This document shows positions 18,030 to 27,194 of a stretch of DNA of 64,000 nt, one piece after another. A program made the translations under genes and the position numbers. Below the pieces are notes generated by a model that made no database searches, was not told the origin of the DNA, and was given only the letters and a program-made list of their open reading frames with translations. Positions within the stretch are counted from its first letter, which is position 1, and each line of letters opens with the position of its first letter. The stretch comes from Actinomycetospora endophytica (GTDB taxonomy: Bacteria > Actinomycetota > Actinomycetes > Mycobacteriales > Pseudonocardiaceae). The stretch lies in the NCBI RefSeq assembly GCF_021026375.1, contig NZ_JAJNDB010000001.1, positions 1 through 64,000 of the forward strand. The letters are read 5' to 3'.

Positions 18030-18664
18030 AACTCATCCGGGTGCTGATCTGTGAAGCACGGGAGCGGCTGCGCGAACGGCTGGCCGCCGAGCTGGGTGTC
18101 CGGTGGCTGGGCGAGCCGGGCGCCACCCCGGCGCGGGTCGATGTCGTCGATGATCCGGCCGAGCTGGTCGCGGCGTGGCTGGCCAGCGAGCCCGACCTGG
18201 TGGTGGTCGGCGCGGGCCGTAACCAGTACGACACCCTGGCCGGGCTGCGTGCGCTGCTGGCCTGGGCCCCGCAGGTCCGGGTGCTGGTGGCCGGCGCCAC
18301 CGCCGAGGACCACGAGCTGTGTCCGCTGGTGCTGTCGGCCGGGGCCCGCGGCTACCTCGCCCTCGCCGCCGCGCCGGGCGCGGCTTCGGATGGCACCCCC
18401 GCCCCGGATCGCTCCCCGCCGGCAACCACCCTGCCGGTTTCCGCCGTCCCCGCCGCGGTGGCTTCCGACGCGCTGTTGAGCCAGCGCGAGGCCCAGGTGC
18501 TGGTGGCCATGAGTCGCGGGGAGACCCGCGGGGAGATCGCCGCCGAGCTGTCCCTCTCGCCGATGACGGTCAAGACCCACACCCGGCGACTGTTCCGCAC
18601 CCTCGGGGTCAGGTGCCGCGCCGAAGCGGTCGCCGCCGGGTTCCGGCGCGGCCTACTCAGCTGA
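17984..18664 (+). CDS. LuxR/NarL-type regulator, start replaced by the IS21 end
   Basis: As sequenced the ORF starts at an ATG inside an IS21 repeat and reads MGPDRTVTVGPNQND before the native LIRVLICEARERLRERLA. The native start lies at 14789 on the other side of the element. The receiver-like N-domain has lost the acidic pair (CEAR) and the phosphoacceptor Asp (PDLVVVGAGRN), so it is probably not phosphorylated. The C-terminal HTH is normal: LLSQREAQVLVAMSRGETRG, IAAELSLSPMTVKTHTRRLF, TLGVRCRAEAV. It may still be expressed as an IS-fused protein; otherwise it is a pseudogene. Confidence 0.8.
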   Translation: MGPDRTVTVGPNQNDKLIRVLICEARERLRERLAAELGVRWLGEPGATPARVDVVDDPAELVAAWLASEPDLVVVGAGRNQYDTLAGLRALLAWAPQVRVLVAGATAEDHELCPLVLSAGARGYLALAAAPGAASDGTPAPDRSPPATTLPVSAVPAAVASDALLSQREAQVLVAMSRGETRGEIAAELSLSPMTVKTHTRRLFRTLGVRCRAEAVAAGFRRGLLS

Positions 18665-18777
18665 CCCACCGCCCCGCGGGCAGACGCCCACCGGCGGACC
18701 GGCGCGGTTCACTCGACCGGTGGTCCTCGGGGCCCGGCTGCGCCGGGCCCGGGGGCGAGGAAGCGACACTCACCGTC

Positions 18778-19044
18778 GTGGAGCTGTGGTTGTCGGAACA
18801 TCCCGCCTCGGGGCTGGTCGCGGTGGCGCTGATCGATCCCACGAGCAACCCGGATGAGCAAGACGCGCGGAGCTTGCCGGCCGAGGTGCGAGTCGTCGAC
18901 GGGCACACCGCGGCGCTGGTGGAGTCGCTGGCCCAGATGGTGCGCGGCACCGCGGAGCGCCACGGCCACCCGGCATACTTCGAGCTCGACGCGCTCGTCG
19001 ACGGCGCGCAGCGCCTCGCGGTCGACCTCACCGCCGAGGGCTAG
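18778..19044 (+). CDS. Hypothetical protein, paralogue of 12004-12276
   Basis: 88 residues from GTG 18778 (VELWLSEHPASGLVAVALID); the frame is open upstream without coding character. The segment LPAEVRVVDGHTAALVESLA matches the protein at 12004. A mixed alpha/beta pattern and no membrane segment. Downstream of the LuxR regulator by 113 bp; a functional link is possible but unproven. Confidence 0.55.
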   Translation: MELWLSEHPASGLVAVALIDPTSNPDEQDARSLPAEVRVVDGHTAALVESLAQMVRGTAERHGHPAYFELDALVDGAQRLAVDLTAEG

Positions 19045-19059
19045 ACAACCCGGCGCCCA

Positions 19060-19990
19060 AGCGTGGCGCCAGGCTGGTCGGGGCTGGCCCGGAGGGCCGG
19101 CGGCGGTCCCAGCTGGGGACCGAACGACCACCGCCGGCCCCGAGCACCGTCCCGCGCCGGGGGGGGGGGAGACGGCGCGTCCTCAATACCCAGCGCCCAC
19201 CCAGGCAGGACGGACAGACTCCGGGGGCGCGGCGGCGTCGCCAGGCCACCGCGGCGGAAACCGGCCCGGGTCCGCTGCCGGAGCCCACGCCAACGACATC
19301 CGGGCCATCGTGGAGTCGCGCCAGCAACGTGTCGGCCCAGCCGGGGCGGCGCAGCACCGCCTCGAGCAGATCCTCGGGCTCGACCCAGCGCTCGCCGCGC
19401 CCGGCGCACAGGCAGCGGGCGGCGGCGAGCACCCCAGCCGCCTGGAGACTCCAGCCCCCACTCGCGCACTGCCCCGCCGCCGGTAGCGTGAAGCGACGCG
19501 CCGGTCTCGGGAGCGTCCACAGGACTCGGCACCACCCGGTCTCCGCTCGGGCAGCCGGGTCTGCCGAGGGCGCTGAGCATTCGCCGGGTCGCGGCCAGCT
19601 CGAGGCCGGCCCGCCGGAACCGCTCCCCGGCCGACCCGCCGGCCAGCAACAGCGCCAACAACACGTGCCCGGTCTGCACCCGCCGATGCCCCAACACCCC
19701 GGCCTCCTGCTCCGCGAGCCTGACCACCCACACCGCGCCCCGCCCCGAACCACACCCCCGCAGCCCGCCGACCCCACCAGCCTCGGGGCCGCCGTGGCGG
19801 GGGTCGCCGGGACGGGGCCAGCGTCGGGCGCGCGACCGTCGGCGCGCCCGGCCAGCAGCGCGTCATAGATCGGCGCGTCGTCGACCGGCGTGCCCATCGC
19901 ACTCGACTCGAGGGGCGGCGAAGCTCTCGCACAGCGCTTCGTAGATCAGCGCGGAGACCGGTTCACCGACACCGGCCGAAGCAGGACGGG
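19060..19990 (-). pseudogene. Clp N-terminal-domain protein, decayed paralogue of 22775-23515
   Basis: Reverse-strand segments align in order with the intact protein at 22775: EPVSALIYEALCESFA, DDAPIYDALLAGRADG, VVRLAEQEAGVLGHRRVQTG, HVLLALLLAGGSAGERF, LELAATRRMLSALG and WVEPEDLLEAVLRRPGWADT. They alternate between frames, needing at least three indels. An 11-base G run (19159-19169) lies near the end. The Clp-N repeats are recognisable, but no intact product is possible. Confidence 0.7.
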
Positions 19991-20363
19991 AGCACACGCC
20001 CAGCTAACGAACACGCCGCCGACATAGCGACGATCAGCCCGCGGGCGCCATGACCGGCACGGGTACCGACATCACGCTGCGTCCATCGCCGCAACCGCCG
20101 GCCGCGGTCACCCCGGTAGGCGTGCGGTGCCGATGTGGGGGAACACCCGACCGGCCGCAGCTACCCGGAACCCACTAGGCGGCACCCCGTTACCACCACG
20201 AGTGGATCTCCGTCGCGCGTCGGCCCAGCACTCGAACGGAGAACCCGATCGCCGCCGCAGCTGGTCAGCGAGGCTTCGCCGGGAGCGAACGGCCCCCTGA
20301 GCCGACTCGACCCGAGCATCACGCCACGAGATTCACGCGCGAGTCCCCGGCAGGGCCGCTCGC

Positions 20364-20648
20364 ATGGGCATGCAGGTCTCGGTCTTGTTTTCGTCGACAC
20401 CCCGAGGTAGCGCTGGGTCCTCCGGCATCCGCGCCCTCGGCGGACGCGACCTCGCCTCCGGGCTGGCCATGGCCGTCGCGCCGCAGGGGACCCCGCTGCG
20501 CACGGCGGTCGGGATCCGGGTGGGCTCGGACCTCGTCGACCTGGTCGTGCTCGGCACCAGCCTGCCCGATCGGGGGGCACGGTCCAATGCGGTCGCCGTC
20601 GCGGGCGGGTGGGGCGCGCTGTGCGCCCTCGGCTTCTGGGCGGCCTGA
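20364..20648 (+). CDS. Small membrane protein, DUF4267-like fragment
   Basis: 94 residues from ATG 20364. The central part GIRALGGRDLASGLAMAVAP and VGIRVGSDLVDLVVLGTSL resembles DUF4267-type proteins, which have a G-x-R-E/D-L-x-x-G motif followed by a helix with a D-x-x-D/DLVDL element. The family is normally about 120-140 residues with an earlier helix, so this may lack its N-terminus. Function unknown. Confidence 0.45.
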   Translation: MGMQVSVLFSSTPRGSAGSSGIRALGGRDLASGLAMAVAPQGTPLRTAVGIRVGSDLVDLVVLGTSLPDRGARSNAVAVAGGWGALCALGFWAA

Positions 20649-21111
20649 GGCCCGCTCAGGCGCAGGAGCGGTCCGCCGGCTCTCCGGCGATCGCGTTCGG
20701 CTCGTGGGCGGGGGTGAGCACCGGCGCCAATCTGGCGATTCGTCAGTCGGAGCACGCTTCGAGAAGGTGCTCGAACCACCGCCCGCGTTCGCCGCCGATG
20801 AGAACAAGTGCGCCTTCGGCGTCGCGATGAACGGCTACCTGGCCGGCTACGAGCAGCCCTCACGGCCGGCCACGCGCAACGGTGGCGGAGCCGGGACCCT
20901 ACTGCTCTCGCTCAGGTCACATCGGTTTGCTGAGGTGCGGTCGGAGCGTCCCGGGCCAGGCGCCGGGCAGCACGGTGACGGCCTCTGGCGTCGCGGGCTC
21001 TCGCTGCGAGCGGCTACCGGCTGGCCGAGCGCGACCTCGTTGCTGGCGGTGGCGCACAGTGTGTCTATGTCGGCCCGAGTACGACCCCGACTCGGTGACC
21101 CAAGCACCAGT

Positions 21112-21721
21112 ACCACCTTGAGAGGGCTGATTTGCGGCATGTTCGGGCGCTGCCAGGTCGTGGAGGCAGAACCGGCACGCTGCATCGATCTGTTGCTCGC
21201 CGGCGACTGCGCCCTGGCGCTGCTCGCGGTCGACGACCGGGTCCCGCCTGAGACAGACAACCGCTTCGAACACCACACCGTGCTCGACGAGCCGATCGAC
21301 CTCGCTGTCCCGGCAGGGCACCGGCTCACCACCCAGCCCGAGGTGACACTGCGCGAGACCGCATCCGAGCCATGGATCACCTGCCGCCCGGACAGCGCCT
21401 ACCACCGACTCACCCTCGCCGCGTGCCAGGCCGCAGGCTTCCGGCCGACCGTCGCCCATTACGCCGAGGAGTGGGACACCGGCACCACGCTGGTCGCCCA
21501 CGGCTTCGGGATATTCATGCTCCCCCGGCTTGCCCCCGCTCCATCCCGGCACCGACGTGGTGCGTCTACGGCTGAGCGGCCCGGCGGCCCCCGTACGGCG
21601 GATCGTGGCCGTCACCCGCGCGGGCGGCTCCACACAACCCGTCATCATCCACGCGTTGACTTCGATCACGACCGCTGCCCGGTCAATCGCGAACTGGTGG
21701 TTGTCGCAACCGCCGACGTAG
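21112..21721 (+). pseudogene. LysR-family regulator, 5'-truncated and frameshifted
   Basis: Only the substrate-binding half remains: CIDLLLAGDCALALLAVDD, DEPIDLAVPAGHRL, EPWITCRPDSAYHRLTLAAC, then GTTLVAHGFGIFMLPRLAP. At about 21530 the frame shifts and the end continues as VVRLRLSGPAAPVRRIVAVT and IIHALTSITTAARSIANWW, stopping at 21721. The N-terminal HTH is absent upstream. No neighbouring target gene is evident. Confidence 0.65.
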
Positions 21722-21944
21722 AACAACTCCCGAAGGTCGCTGCGGGAATTCCCGACCGGCCGGTTCAGCCGAACCCCGACCGCCGTTCGCCCGCACCGCA
21801 CGGCGAACGGCGCAACTTCGGATCGAGTCGGACGGGCGCCCGCAACACAGGCTCAGGCGGGTCGTTGAGCCCGCCACCTGCCCTCTCGTTGACACCGCAG
21901 CCCCGGGCGGGGTCTCGCGCTTCCCGATGGACAGGAGACCCGTC

Positions 21945-22100
21945 ATGATCGTTCTCGGTATCATCCTGGTGGTTGTGGGCTATCTGGCCCCAGTCCCCGC
22001 GTTCGTCACCACCATCGGCTGGATCCTACTGGTGATCGGGCTGATTCTGACTCTGCTCGGCGCCGTCGGGCGCCCCCTCGGACGCAAGACCTACTTCTGA
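21945..22100 (+). CDS. DUF6131-type small membrane protein
   Basis: 51 residues from ATG 21945 with AGGAGA 10-15 bases upstream: MIVLGIILVVVGYLAPVPAF, then WILLVIGLILTLLGAVGRPL and GRKTYF. Two hydrophobic helices and the ending LLGAVGRPLG match a very common actinobacterial family of stress-associated small membrane proteins. Function unknown. The next gene starts 2 bp after its stop, so they are cotranscribed. Confidence 0.85.
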   Translation: MIVLGIILVVVGYLAPVPAFVTTIGWILLVIGLILTLLGAVGRPLGRKTYF

Positions 22101-22102
22101 CG

Positions 22103-22372
22103 GTGACCGGGGTGAACCGCAGCGACGGGCCCGACACCCCAGACCCCGCCCCGGGTACCGGCGCGGGCCCTGCGGCGGGCCGGCACGTGGTGTGGCACCA
22201 GGAGTTGGTTTGCCAGAGCCGGGCATGCCGGGGCCGGCGGCGGGTGTTCCCTCCCGGGGAACTCATCGAGCGCGGTCACCGGGAACGCCGGGTCTGCCCG
22301 GAGTGCGGAGCGACGGTGAGGGTGCCGGCTTTCTATCGGCGCCCATCCGATCGCCACGGGACACAACCCTGA
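22103..22372 (+). CDS. Zinc-ribbon-like hypothetical protein
   Basis: 89 residues from GTG 22103, two bases after the previous stop. Two Cys pairs, CQSRAC and CPEC, spaced about 25 residues apart, form a probable zinc ribbon between a Pro/Gly-rich N-terminus and a basic tail. No named family. Likely translated together with the DUF6131-type protein. Confidence 0.6.
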   Translation: MTGVNRSDGPDTPDPAPGTGAGPAAGRHVVWHQELVCQSRACRGRRRVFPPGELIERGHRERRVCPECGATVRVPAFYRRPSDRHGTQP

Positions 22373-22774
22373 TCGAGCCCACGAGCGAGATGTTCACGAG
22401 CATCGCTCCGGAAGGAAGCCGAAGAATTCGGGACGGGCAAATCTCCCGGGGCGGTTTCGCAGATAGCCCAGAACGCCTCAAGGGCAGCGAAACACGCTGC
22501 AACGCCGTCTCCAGCGTCCGGAATTTGTTCTCGCTGCCGAATTCGCTACCGCTGGGATTCTCAAGGTCGGCGCCGCGCGTCATTGGGATTGTCCCTGATC
22601 GGGTCACTTCTCGGCTGCGGCTTGGCCTGGCCTCTCTTGAGGACGACCAACCCTTCACGGTCATCAGCTTTGACGAGATTGGTGGGACCGTGTCCGGTCA
22701 AGCTGTCGCGATACCCCAGCTCGTCGGGGCCGCCCCGGCGGGGACCGCTCCCGGTGCGGGTTTCCGAACGCGGC
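22373..22774. other. Intergenic stretch without a supported gene
   Basis: About 400 bases between a forward and a converging reverse gene. Frames are short and match nothing. No clear terminator hairpin was found. Confidence 0.4.
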
Positions 22775-23515
22775 CTAGGAGGACACGATCGCGGAGAGCC
22801 GGAGTCGGGCTAGCGAAGGACCTGCCCGCCCTGGACGGCGGACCAACGCCTCGAGCAGATCGGCGGGCTCGACCTGACGACTGCGACGAGCAGCCGCTAC
22901 CTCGCGTGCGGTGGCGAGCACCCAAGCCGCGTCGATCCCCCAGTTCCGACTCGAGTTCTGCGCCGCCGCAGGATGCCGGTCGCCCGGGGCCGCGTTGCGT
23001 GTGGTGAGCATCCGTCGGCTCGACGAGAGCTCGATCCCCGCCCGCCACAGACGCTCGCCGACCTCTCCGCCGACCGACAGCAGGCCCAGCAGGACATGAC
23101 CGGTGTCCACCCGCCGATCTCGCGATGCGCTCGCCTCCCACTCGGCGAGCTGGACCACCCAGGTTGCGTCCTGTCCCAGGCGGACGCCCGCTCCGGCTGC
23201 GACCGGCACCGCCGGACGCGTCTCCGACAGAACCTTCCCGGCCGGCGCTGTAGCCGTCCCGTGGATCGCGCGGTCGTCGGCGAAGGCGTCGACGAGTGCT
23301 TGGTAGATCGGGGAATCCTCGACCGTCACGTCCTCGACCGGAGCCGCGTCGAGGTCGACCCGAGCAACGTGGGCCTCCAGCAACGCGTCATAGATCAGCG
23401 TGCTGACGGGGTCACCGGGTCGAAGAGTGGAGCGCACCCTCTGCCAACGAAGTTCCTGCCATGGAGCGACGAACGGCAGGGAGTCGTCGGACCTCGACCC
23501 GGTCCTCGCGATCAC
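22775..23515 (-). CDS. Stand-alone Clp N-terminal-domain protein
   Basis: 246 residues from a GTG at 23515 (a later start is possible). Residues about 110-240 contain two Clp-N type repeats: WVVQLAEWEASASRDRRVDT-GHVLLGLL-EVGERLWRAGI, and AWVLATAREVAAARRSRQVE-PADLLEALV-RRPG. There is no AAA+ module, unlike ClpC/ClpB. The N-terminal 100 residues hold two short repeats of a D-P-V-S-x-L-I-Y-x-A-L type (also DSPIYQALVDAF). Such proteins may act as adaptors or decoys for Clp; this is inference. A decayed paralogue lies at 19060-19990. Confidence 0.7.
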   Translation of the reverse strand: MIARTGSRSDDSLPFVAPWQELRWQRVRSTLRPGDPVSTLIYDALLEAHVARVDLDAAPVEDVTVEDSPIYQALVDAFADDRAIHGTATAPAGKVLSETRPAVPVAAGAGVRLGQDATWVVQLAEWEASASRDRRVDTGHVLLGLLSVGGEVGERLWRAGIELSSSRRMLTTRNAAPGDRHPAAAQNSSRNWGIDAAWVLATAREVAAARRSRQVEPADLLEALVRRPGRAGPSLARLRLSAIVSS

Positions 23516-23869
23516 GCTGCGTCAATTCCGCGGCCCGACCAACCGTGACCATGGTGGTTTCTGATGTCGGCGTGGGTGAACGCCACCGCGAAAGCAATGA
23601 CCGTGCCGCGCCGGGCGAGCCCAAGATCATCATGGTGAGTGGATCTTCCCTCGAGTTGCGGTCCGCTGGTCCTGGTCGGATACCGAAGACCTTGTGCCGT
23701 CGGGTCCCTCGCTCGGGTAGCGGCTCTCGAATGTCAGCCCAGCGGGGCAGGCCGCCGCGCCTGCTGGCCATCTCCCTGTGCGGGGCCCGGGCAGTGTTCA
23801 CGAGAATGACACGACTTGATGACGGGTTCGGTTTCGGCAGCGAGCCGTGGTCGGGCACGCTCTGCGGCC

Positions 23870-25276
23870 ATGGTTTCCCCGGGGACTCGTGTCCACCATG
23901 GCTCCCATGAGGCGCGGCCGCCCCGGGTGGTGATCACCGGTAGCGGGTTCGCCGGATTCCACGCGGCCAAGGCCTTGGCGAGGCGGACCCGCGGCGCGAT
24001 CGAGATCGTGGTGGTCAGCCCGACCAACTACTTCCTGTACCTGCCGCTGCTGCCCGAGGTGGCCGGCGGCATCCTCGAGCCGCGACGTATCGCGGTCGCG
24101 CTCTCCGATGCACTACCGGCCTGCGTGCGCCACGCTCCGGGCGAGGTCGACGACATCGATCTCGAGGCGCACGAGATCGGGTGGCTCGACCCCGAGGGCG
24201 TCGGGCACCGGATGAGCTATGACCGGCTGATACTCGCGGCCGGCAGCGTGCACAAGGTGATGCCGATCCCGGGGATCAACCAGTACGCCGTCGGGTTCCG
24301 CGGTGTCCCGGAGGCGCTGTACCTACGGGACCATCTCGTTCGGCAGATCGACCTCGCGGCGATGTGCGACGACCCGGCCGAGCGGGAAGCGCGCTGCACC
24401 TTCGTCGTGGTCGGTGCCGGCTACACCGGGACCGAGGTCGCCGCACAGTGCCAACTGTTCACGCGCGCCCTGGCCGCGAGCCGCGGGCTGAACCCGGACG
24501 ACATGCGCTGGGTCCTGGTCAGCAGGGGCGAGGTCCTCGCGGGCCTGAACGAGCACCTCGCTCGCTCTGCCGACGCCGTGCTCCGCCACCGCGGCGTCGA
24601 GGTGCACACCGACACGACCATGGAGGAGGCCGGCGACGCGGAGGTACTGCTGAGCACCGGCGAGCGCATCCCGACCCGCACCCTGCTCTGGTGTGTCGGT
24701 GTCCGGGCCGACCCCTTGATCGAGAACCTCGACATCGAGCTCGACTCGGGACGGGTGGTGGTCCACGAGACCTTGCAGGTACCGGGTCAGACCGACCTCT
24801 ACGCATGCGGGGACGTGGCCGCGGTTCCCGATCCCAGCCGGCCCGGCGAGCGCACCCCGATGACCGCGCAGCACGCCGTCCGCCAAGGGGCGCTCGCGGG
24901 CCGGAACGTGGCAGCCTCGCTGGGGCACGGTTCCTTGCGGCCTTATCGGCACCGAGATCTGGGGTTCGTGGTCGACCTCGGTGGCTTCAAGGCCGCCGCA
25001 GCACCACTCCACCTCCCGCTGACTGGGCTCCCCGCCAAGATCGTCGCCCGCAGCTATCACCTTGGCGCGATGCCGGGAAACCGGCTCCGCACCGCGGTCG
25101 ACTGGACCCTCGAAGCACTCCAGCCCCGGCAGAGCGCCCAGCTGGGCCTGGTCCGCTCACCCGCGATACCTCTCGACACCGCCTCGCCGGAAGTTCCCCA
25201 GCACCACCTCGGCTTTCCCCACGTCGCAGGCGGAAGGCAGGCCCCAGACGCTGCCGCCACCTGGAGCCGAGAGTGA
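23870..25276 (+). CDS. ndh: Type II NADH dehydrogenase (NDH-2)
   Basis: 468 residues from ATG 23870 (the frame opens at 23816). Two Rossmann sites are present: FAD-binding VVITGSGFAGFHAAKAL (about 20-36) and NAD-binding FVVVGAGYTGTEVAAQ (178-193). The FAD-contact motif TDLYACGDVAAV lies near 308-319. NYFLYLPLLPEVAGG and TLLWCVGVRADPL are typical of NDH-2. The enzyme passes electrons from NADH to menaquinone at the membrane without pumping protons. The C-terminus has the amphipathic region expected for membrane attachment. It stands alone; an accessory copy is likely. Confidence 0.9.
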   Translation: MVSPGTRVHHGSHEARPPRVVITGSGFAGFHAAKALARRTRGAIEIVVVSPTNYFLYLPLLPEVAGGILEPRRIAVALSDALPACVRHAPGEVDDIDLEAHEIGWLDPEGVGHRMSYDRLILAAGSVHKVMPIPGINQYAVGFRGVPEALYLRDHLVRQIDLAAMCDDPAEREARCTFVVVGAGYTGTEVAAQCQLFTRALAASRGLNPDDMRWVLVSRGEVLAGLNEHLARSADAVLRHRGVEVHTDTTMEEAGDAEVLLSTGERIPTRTLLWCVGVRADPLIENLDIELDSGRVVVHETLQVPGQTDLYACGDVAAVPDPSRPGERTPMTAQHAVRQGALAGRNVAASLGHGSLRPYRHRDLGFVVDLGGFKAAAAPLHLPLTGLPAKIVARSYHLGAMPGNRLRTAVDWTLEALQPRQSAQLGLVRSPAIPLDTASPEVPQHHLGFPHVAGGRQAPDAAATWSRE

Positions 25277-25546
25277 GTCCAGCAAAGGTCGGCGAGGCGA
25301 ACTCCGGAGCCAGCGACGCGGGTTCCAGGGCGCTGGATCTCGGCTGCTCGCTGTAGCCAGCCCTTGCAGGCCCTGATCCTTCGTGGGACTCGTGGCCTCG
25401 ACTGCCGCCGATCCGGTAGGTCGTGGTCGTGTGACGCGCCGGGCAGCGAGGGCCGCCGTTGCCTCTCCGCGCTCGACCGCTCCGAACGCCGAGGCTGATA
25501 CCGACCGGAACGGTAATGACCCGGACGCGGAGGACGATCGGCGGGA

Positions 25547-25690
25547 GTGCGTCTCACCTACTCTCTGCTCGCCCCCGCCCTGGCGGCCCCCGCCCTGGCC
25601 GCCGCCGGCCTCGCCGCCGGTTGCTCCGTTCCCTCCGCCCACTGCAAGCCTTCGATGTCCGCTGGGCGGCGCCCGGTGGGGAGCCGGTAG
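25547..25690 (+). CDS. Possible small lipoprotein
   Basis: 47 residues from GTG 25547 with GGAGGA 13-18 bases upstream. The start VRLTYSLLAPALAAPALAAA ends in a lipobox-like LAAGC, followed by a short Ser/Arg tail. The Ala/Pro repeat could equally be a by-product of GC-rich sequence, and no homologue is recalled. Low certainty. Confidence 0.25.
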   Translation: MRLTYSLLAPALAAPALAAAGLAAGCSVPSAHCKPSMSAGRRPVGSR

Positions 25691-25702
25691 CCGTGGTGCG
25701 GC

Positions 25703-26395
25703 TCAGGTGCAGTGAGGCCGCACGACCTGTTCGGCGGCGATTCGCTTGATTGTCCTGTTGGAGACGACCACGGGCGCGGTTCGGTCGTGTCCGGTGGCGA
25801 CGGCGACGAGGGCGTCGGCGAGGCGGTCGACGCGCACGGAGATCGGCGCAACGAGCAGGGCTAGTGCCGGGTTGGTGGTGGTCGGAAGGATTCCGGCTGG
25901 ACGGAAGCAGTGGACCGTCAAGAACGGGTGCTCGTCGGCGAGCGCGCGGAGGTCCTTCTCGGTGCGGCCCTTGATGTGGCGGGTGACCTTCTCCCACGGC
26001 AGTCGGCTTGTCTCGGTGGGATCGACGCCCGCCCCGGACAGGTAGCAGAAGGTGAACGGTCGCGCCGACGGCGCCGCGCCGAAGGTGATGGCGACCGCGG
26101 TGGCGAGTGCGAGGGTGAAGTCATGGGTGATGCGGGTGTAGAGCTCCGGGTCCTGGGTGTCGGAGTTCTTGCCACCGAGGGTCCAGATGCAGCCGGCGTG
26201 ATCGTGGAGGTGGGCGACGAGCGCGTCGGGATAGGCGGCGAAGTCCTCGACGACGACCGATGCGACCTTCGGTGAGTCCGAAGTCACCGGGCGGCGGACC
26301 AGGCAGGTGACCGCGGTGACGGCAGGGTCGGCGACGAGGTGATCGAGGACTCGGGAACCGACGAAACCGGTGGCACCGGTCAAGACAATCTTCAC
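25703..26395 (-). CDS. NAD(P)H-binding short-chain protein (atypical SDR)
   Basis: 230 residues from ATG 26395. N-terminal MKIVLTGATGFVGSRVLDHL carries the TGxxGxxG dinucleotide motif. FCYLSGAGVDPTE and FRPAGILPTT are typical of NmrA/HIM1-like atypical SDRs; the catalytic YxxxK is absent. Such proteins are oxidoreductases or redox sensors. The end NRTIKRIAAEQVV is the usual C-terminal helix. It is transcribed alone; the next gene upstream on the same strand ends 154 bp away. Confidence 0.85.
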   Translation of the reverse strand: MKIVLTGATGFVGSRVLDHLVADPAVTAVTCLVRRPVTSDSPKVASVVVEDFAAYPDALVAHLHDHAGCIWTLGGKNSDTQDPELYTRITHDFTLALATAVAITFGAAPSARPFTFCYLSGAGVDPTETSRLPWEKVTRHIKGRTEKDLRALADEHPFLTVHCFRPAGILPTTTNPALALLVAPISVRVDRLADALVAVATGHDRTAPVVVSNRTIKRIAAEQVVRPHCT

Positions 26396-26549
26396 GACGG
26401 TGTCCCTTCGTCGAGTTCCGCACCGACACAGTCGAGGACGGTGTCGACCCGAGGAAGGACGGTCGAACTGGTGGACGTCGGGCGCTCGGTCGACGCGCCC
26501 TCGCCCGTCGTGTCCTGAACGCCTCGCCCTCGGCTGTCGCGGCCGCCGG

Positions 26550-27194
26550 TCAGCATTGGCTGGGCTTGACCCCAGAGAGCTCGCCGTCGAGGCATGCCTG
26601 CCGTTGGATGTCCCCTGAGGACGGGGCCCGGCCCGCCGAAACGCCCGGGTCGAGGTAGCCCTGGTACTCCGAGCAGGCTGCGTTGAACACGCCCGCCGTC
26701 ACGGCCCGGTGCCCGCACCCAGCGCTCGTGTCGACCGTCGACGTCCGAGCCGGGTGGCCGCTCATAGCGGTCGTTCGACGGGACGGCCTCGAGGTGCTCG
26801 AGACGGCCGCCTTGACGTGCTTGACCACCGTGGTCGCGACAGGAACGGCCGCCGCCGGAGCCGCCCGAACGGGGGACGCAGCGACCGCCGGCGCCGGCGC
26901 CGCCAGTGGCGCGATCGCCGTCGGGACGCCAGGGGCGGAGTCCGCCCCGAGAACGAAGGCACCGCCGCACGCAGCGGCCAGGGTCGCCACCGAAGCGGCG
27001 GCCACCATCACTCGACGTCGCTTCCAGGGCACCCGTCGGGCGGTGTGCCCTGGGACCCCGGCGAACCCCGATCCCGTGTACGCGGATGCGCTCAGCGCCG
27101 GCAGCGGAACAGTGGCCGCATCCAGCTGAGTGAGGCCTCGCCTCTCGGGCGCGGCGTGGCGTGCCCGGTGCAACGTGGCGTGCGAAGTACTCAT
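26550..27194 (-). CDS. Membrane-anchored hypothetical with Cys-rich C-terminal domain
   Basis: 214 residues from ATG 27194 (MSTSHATLHRARHAAPERRG); the frame is open far upstream but antisense to the DUF1254 gene there. A membrane segment at about 62-84 (VMVAAASVATLAAACGGAFVLG) is followed by an Ala/Pro-rich linker and a C-terminal domain with four Cys: CGHRAVTAGVFNAACSEYQG, LDPG, GRAPSSGDIQRQACLDGEL and a final QC. This tail recurs in mycobacterial and Pseudonocardia secreted proteins of unknown function. Confidence 0.65.
   Translation of the reverse strand: MSTSHATLHRARHAAPERRGLTQLDAATVPLPALSASAYTGSGFAGVPGHTARRVPWKRRRVMVAAASVATLAAACGGAFVLGADSAPGVPTAIAPLAAPAPAVAASPVRAAPAAAVPVATTVVKHVKAAVSSTSRPSRRTTAMSGHPARTSTVDTSAGCGHRAVTAGVFNAACSEYQGYLDPGVSAGRAPSSGDIQRQACLDGELSGVKPSQC

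Larger units (their letters stand above)
14803..18035 (-). mobile_element. IS21-family insertion sequence with extra passenger ORF
   Basis: About 3.2 kb bounded by imperfect inverted repeats. Inward reading of the left end (from 14803) and the right end (from 18034) matches in 8 of the first 10 bases and both contain TGTCA then TGGCCCC. They also share a second repeat at the same spacing ending GATCTGGCCCCA. It carries istA and istB on the reverse strand and a coiled-coil ORF on the forward strand beyond istB. A 6-7 bp duplication, TCCGGG(T), flanks it. Both transposition genes are intact, so it may still be active. The family's usual size is 2-2.5 kb; the passenger explains the excess. Confidence 0.85.
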
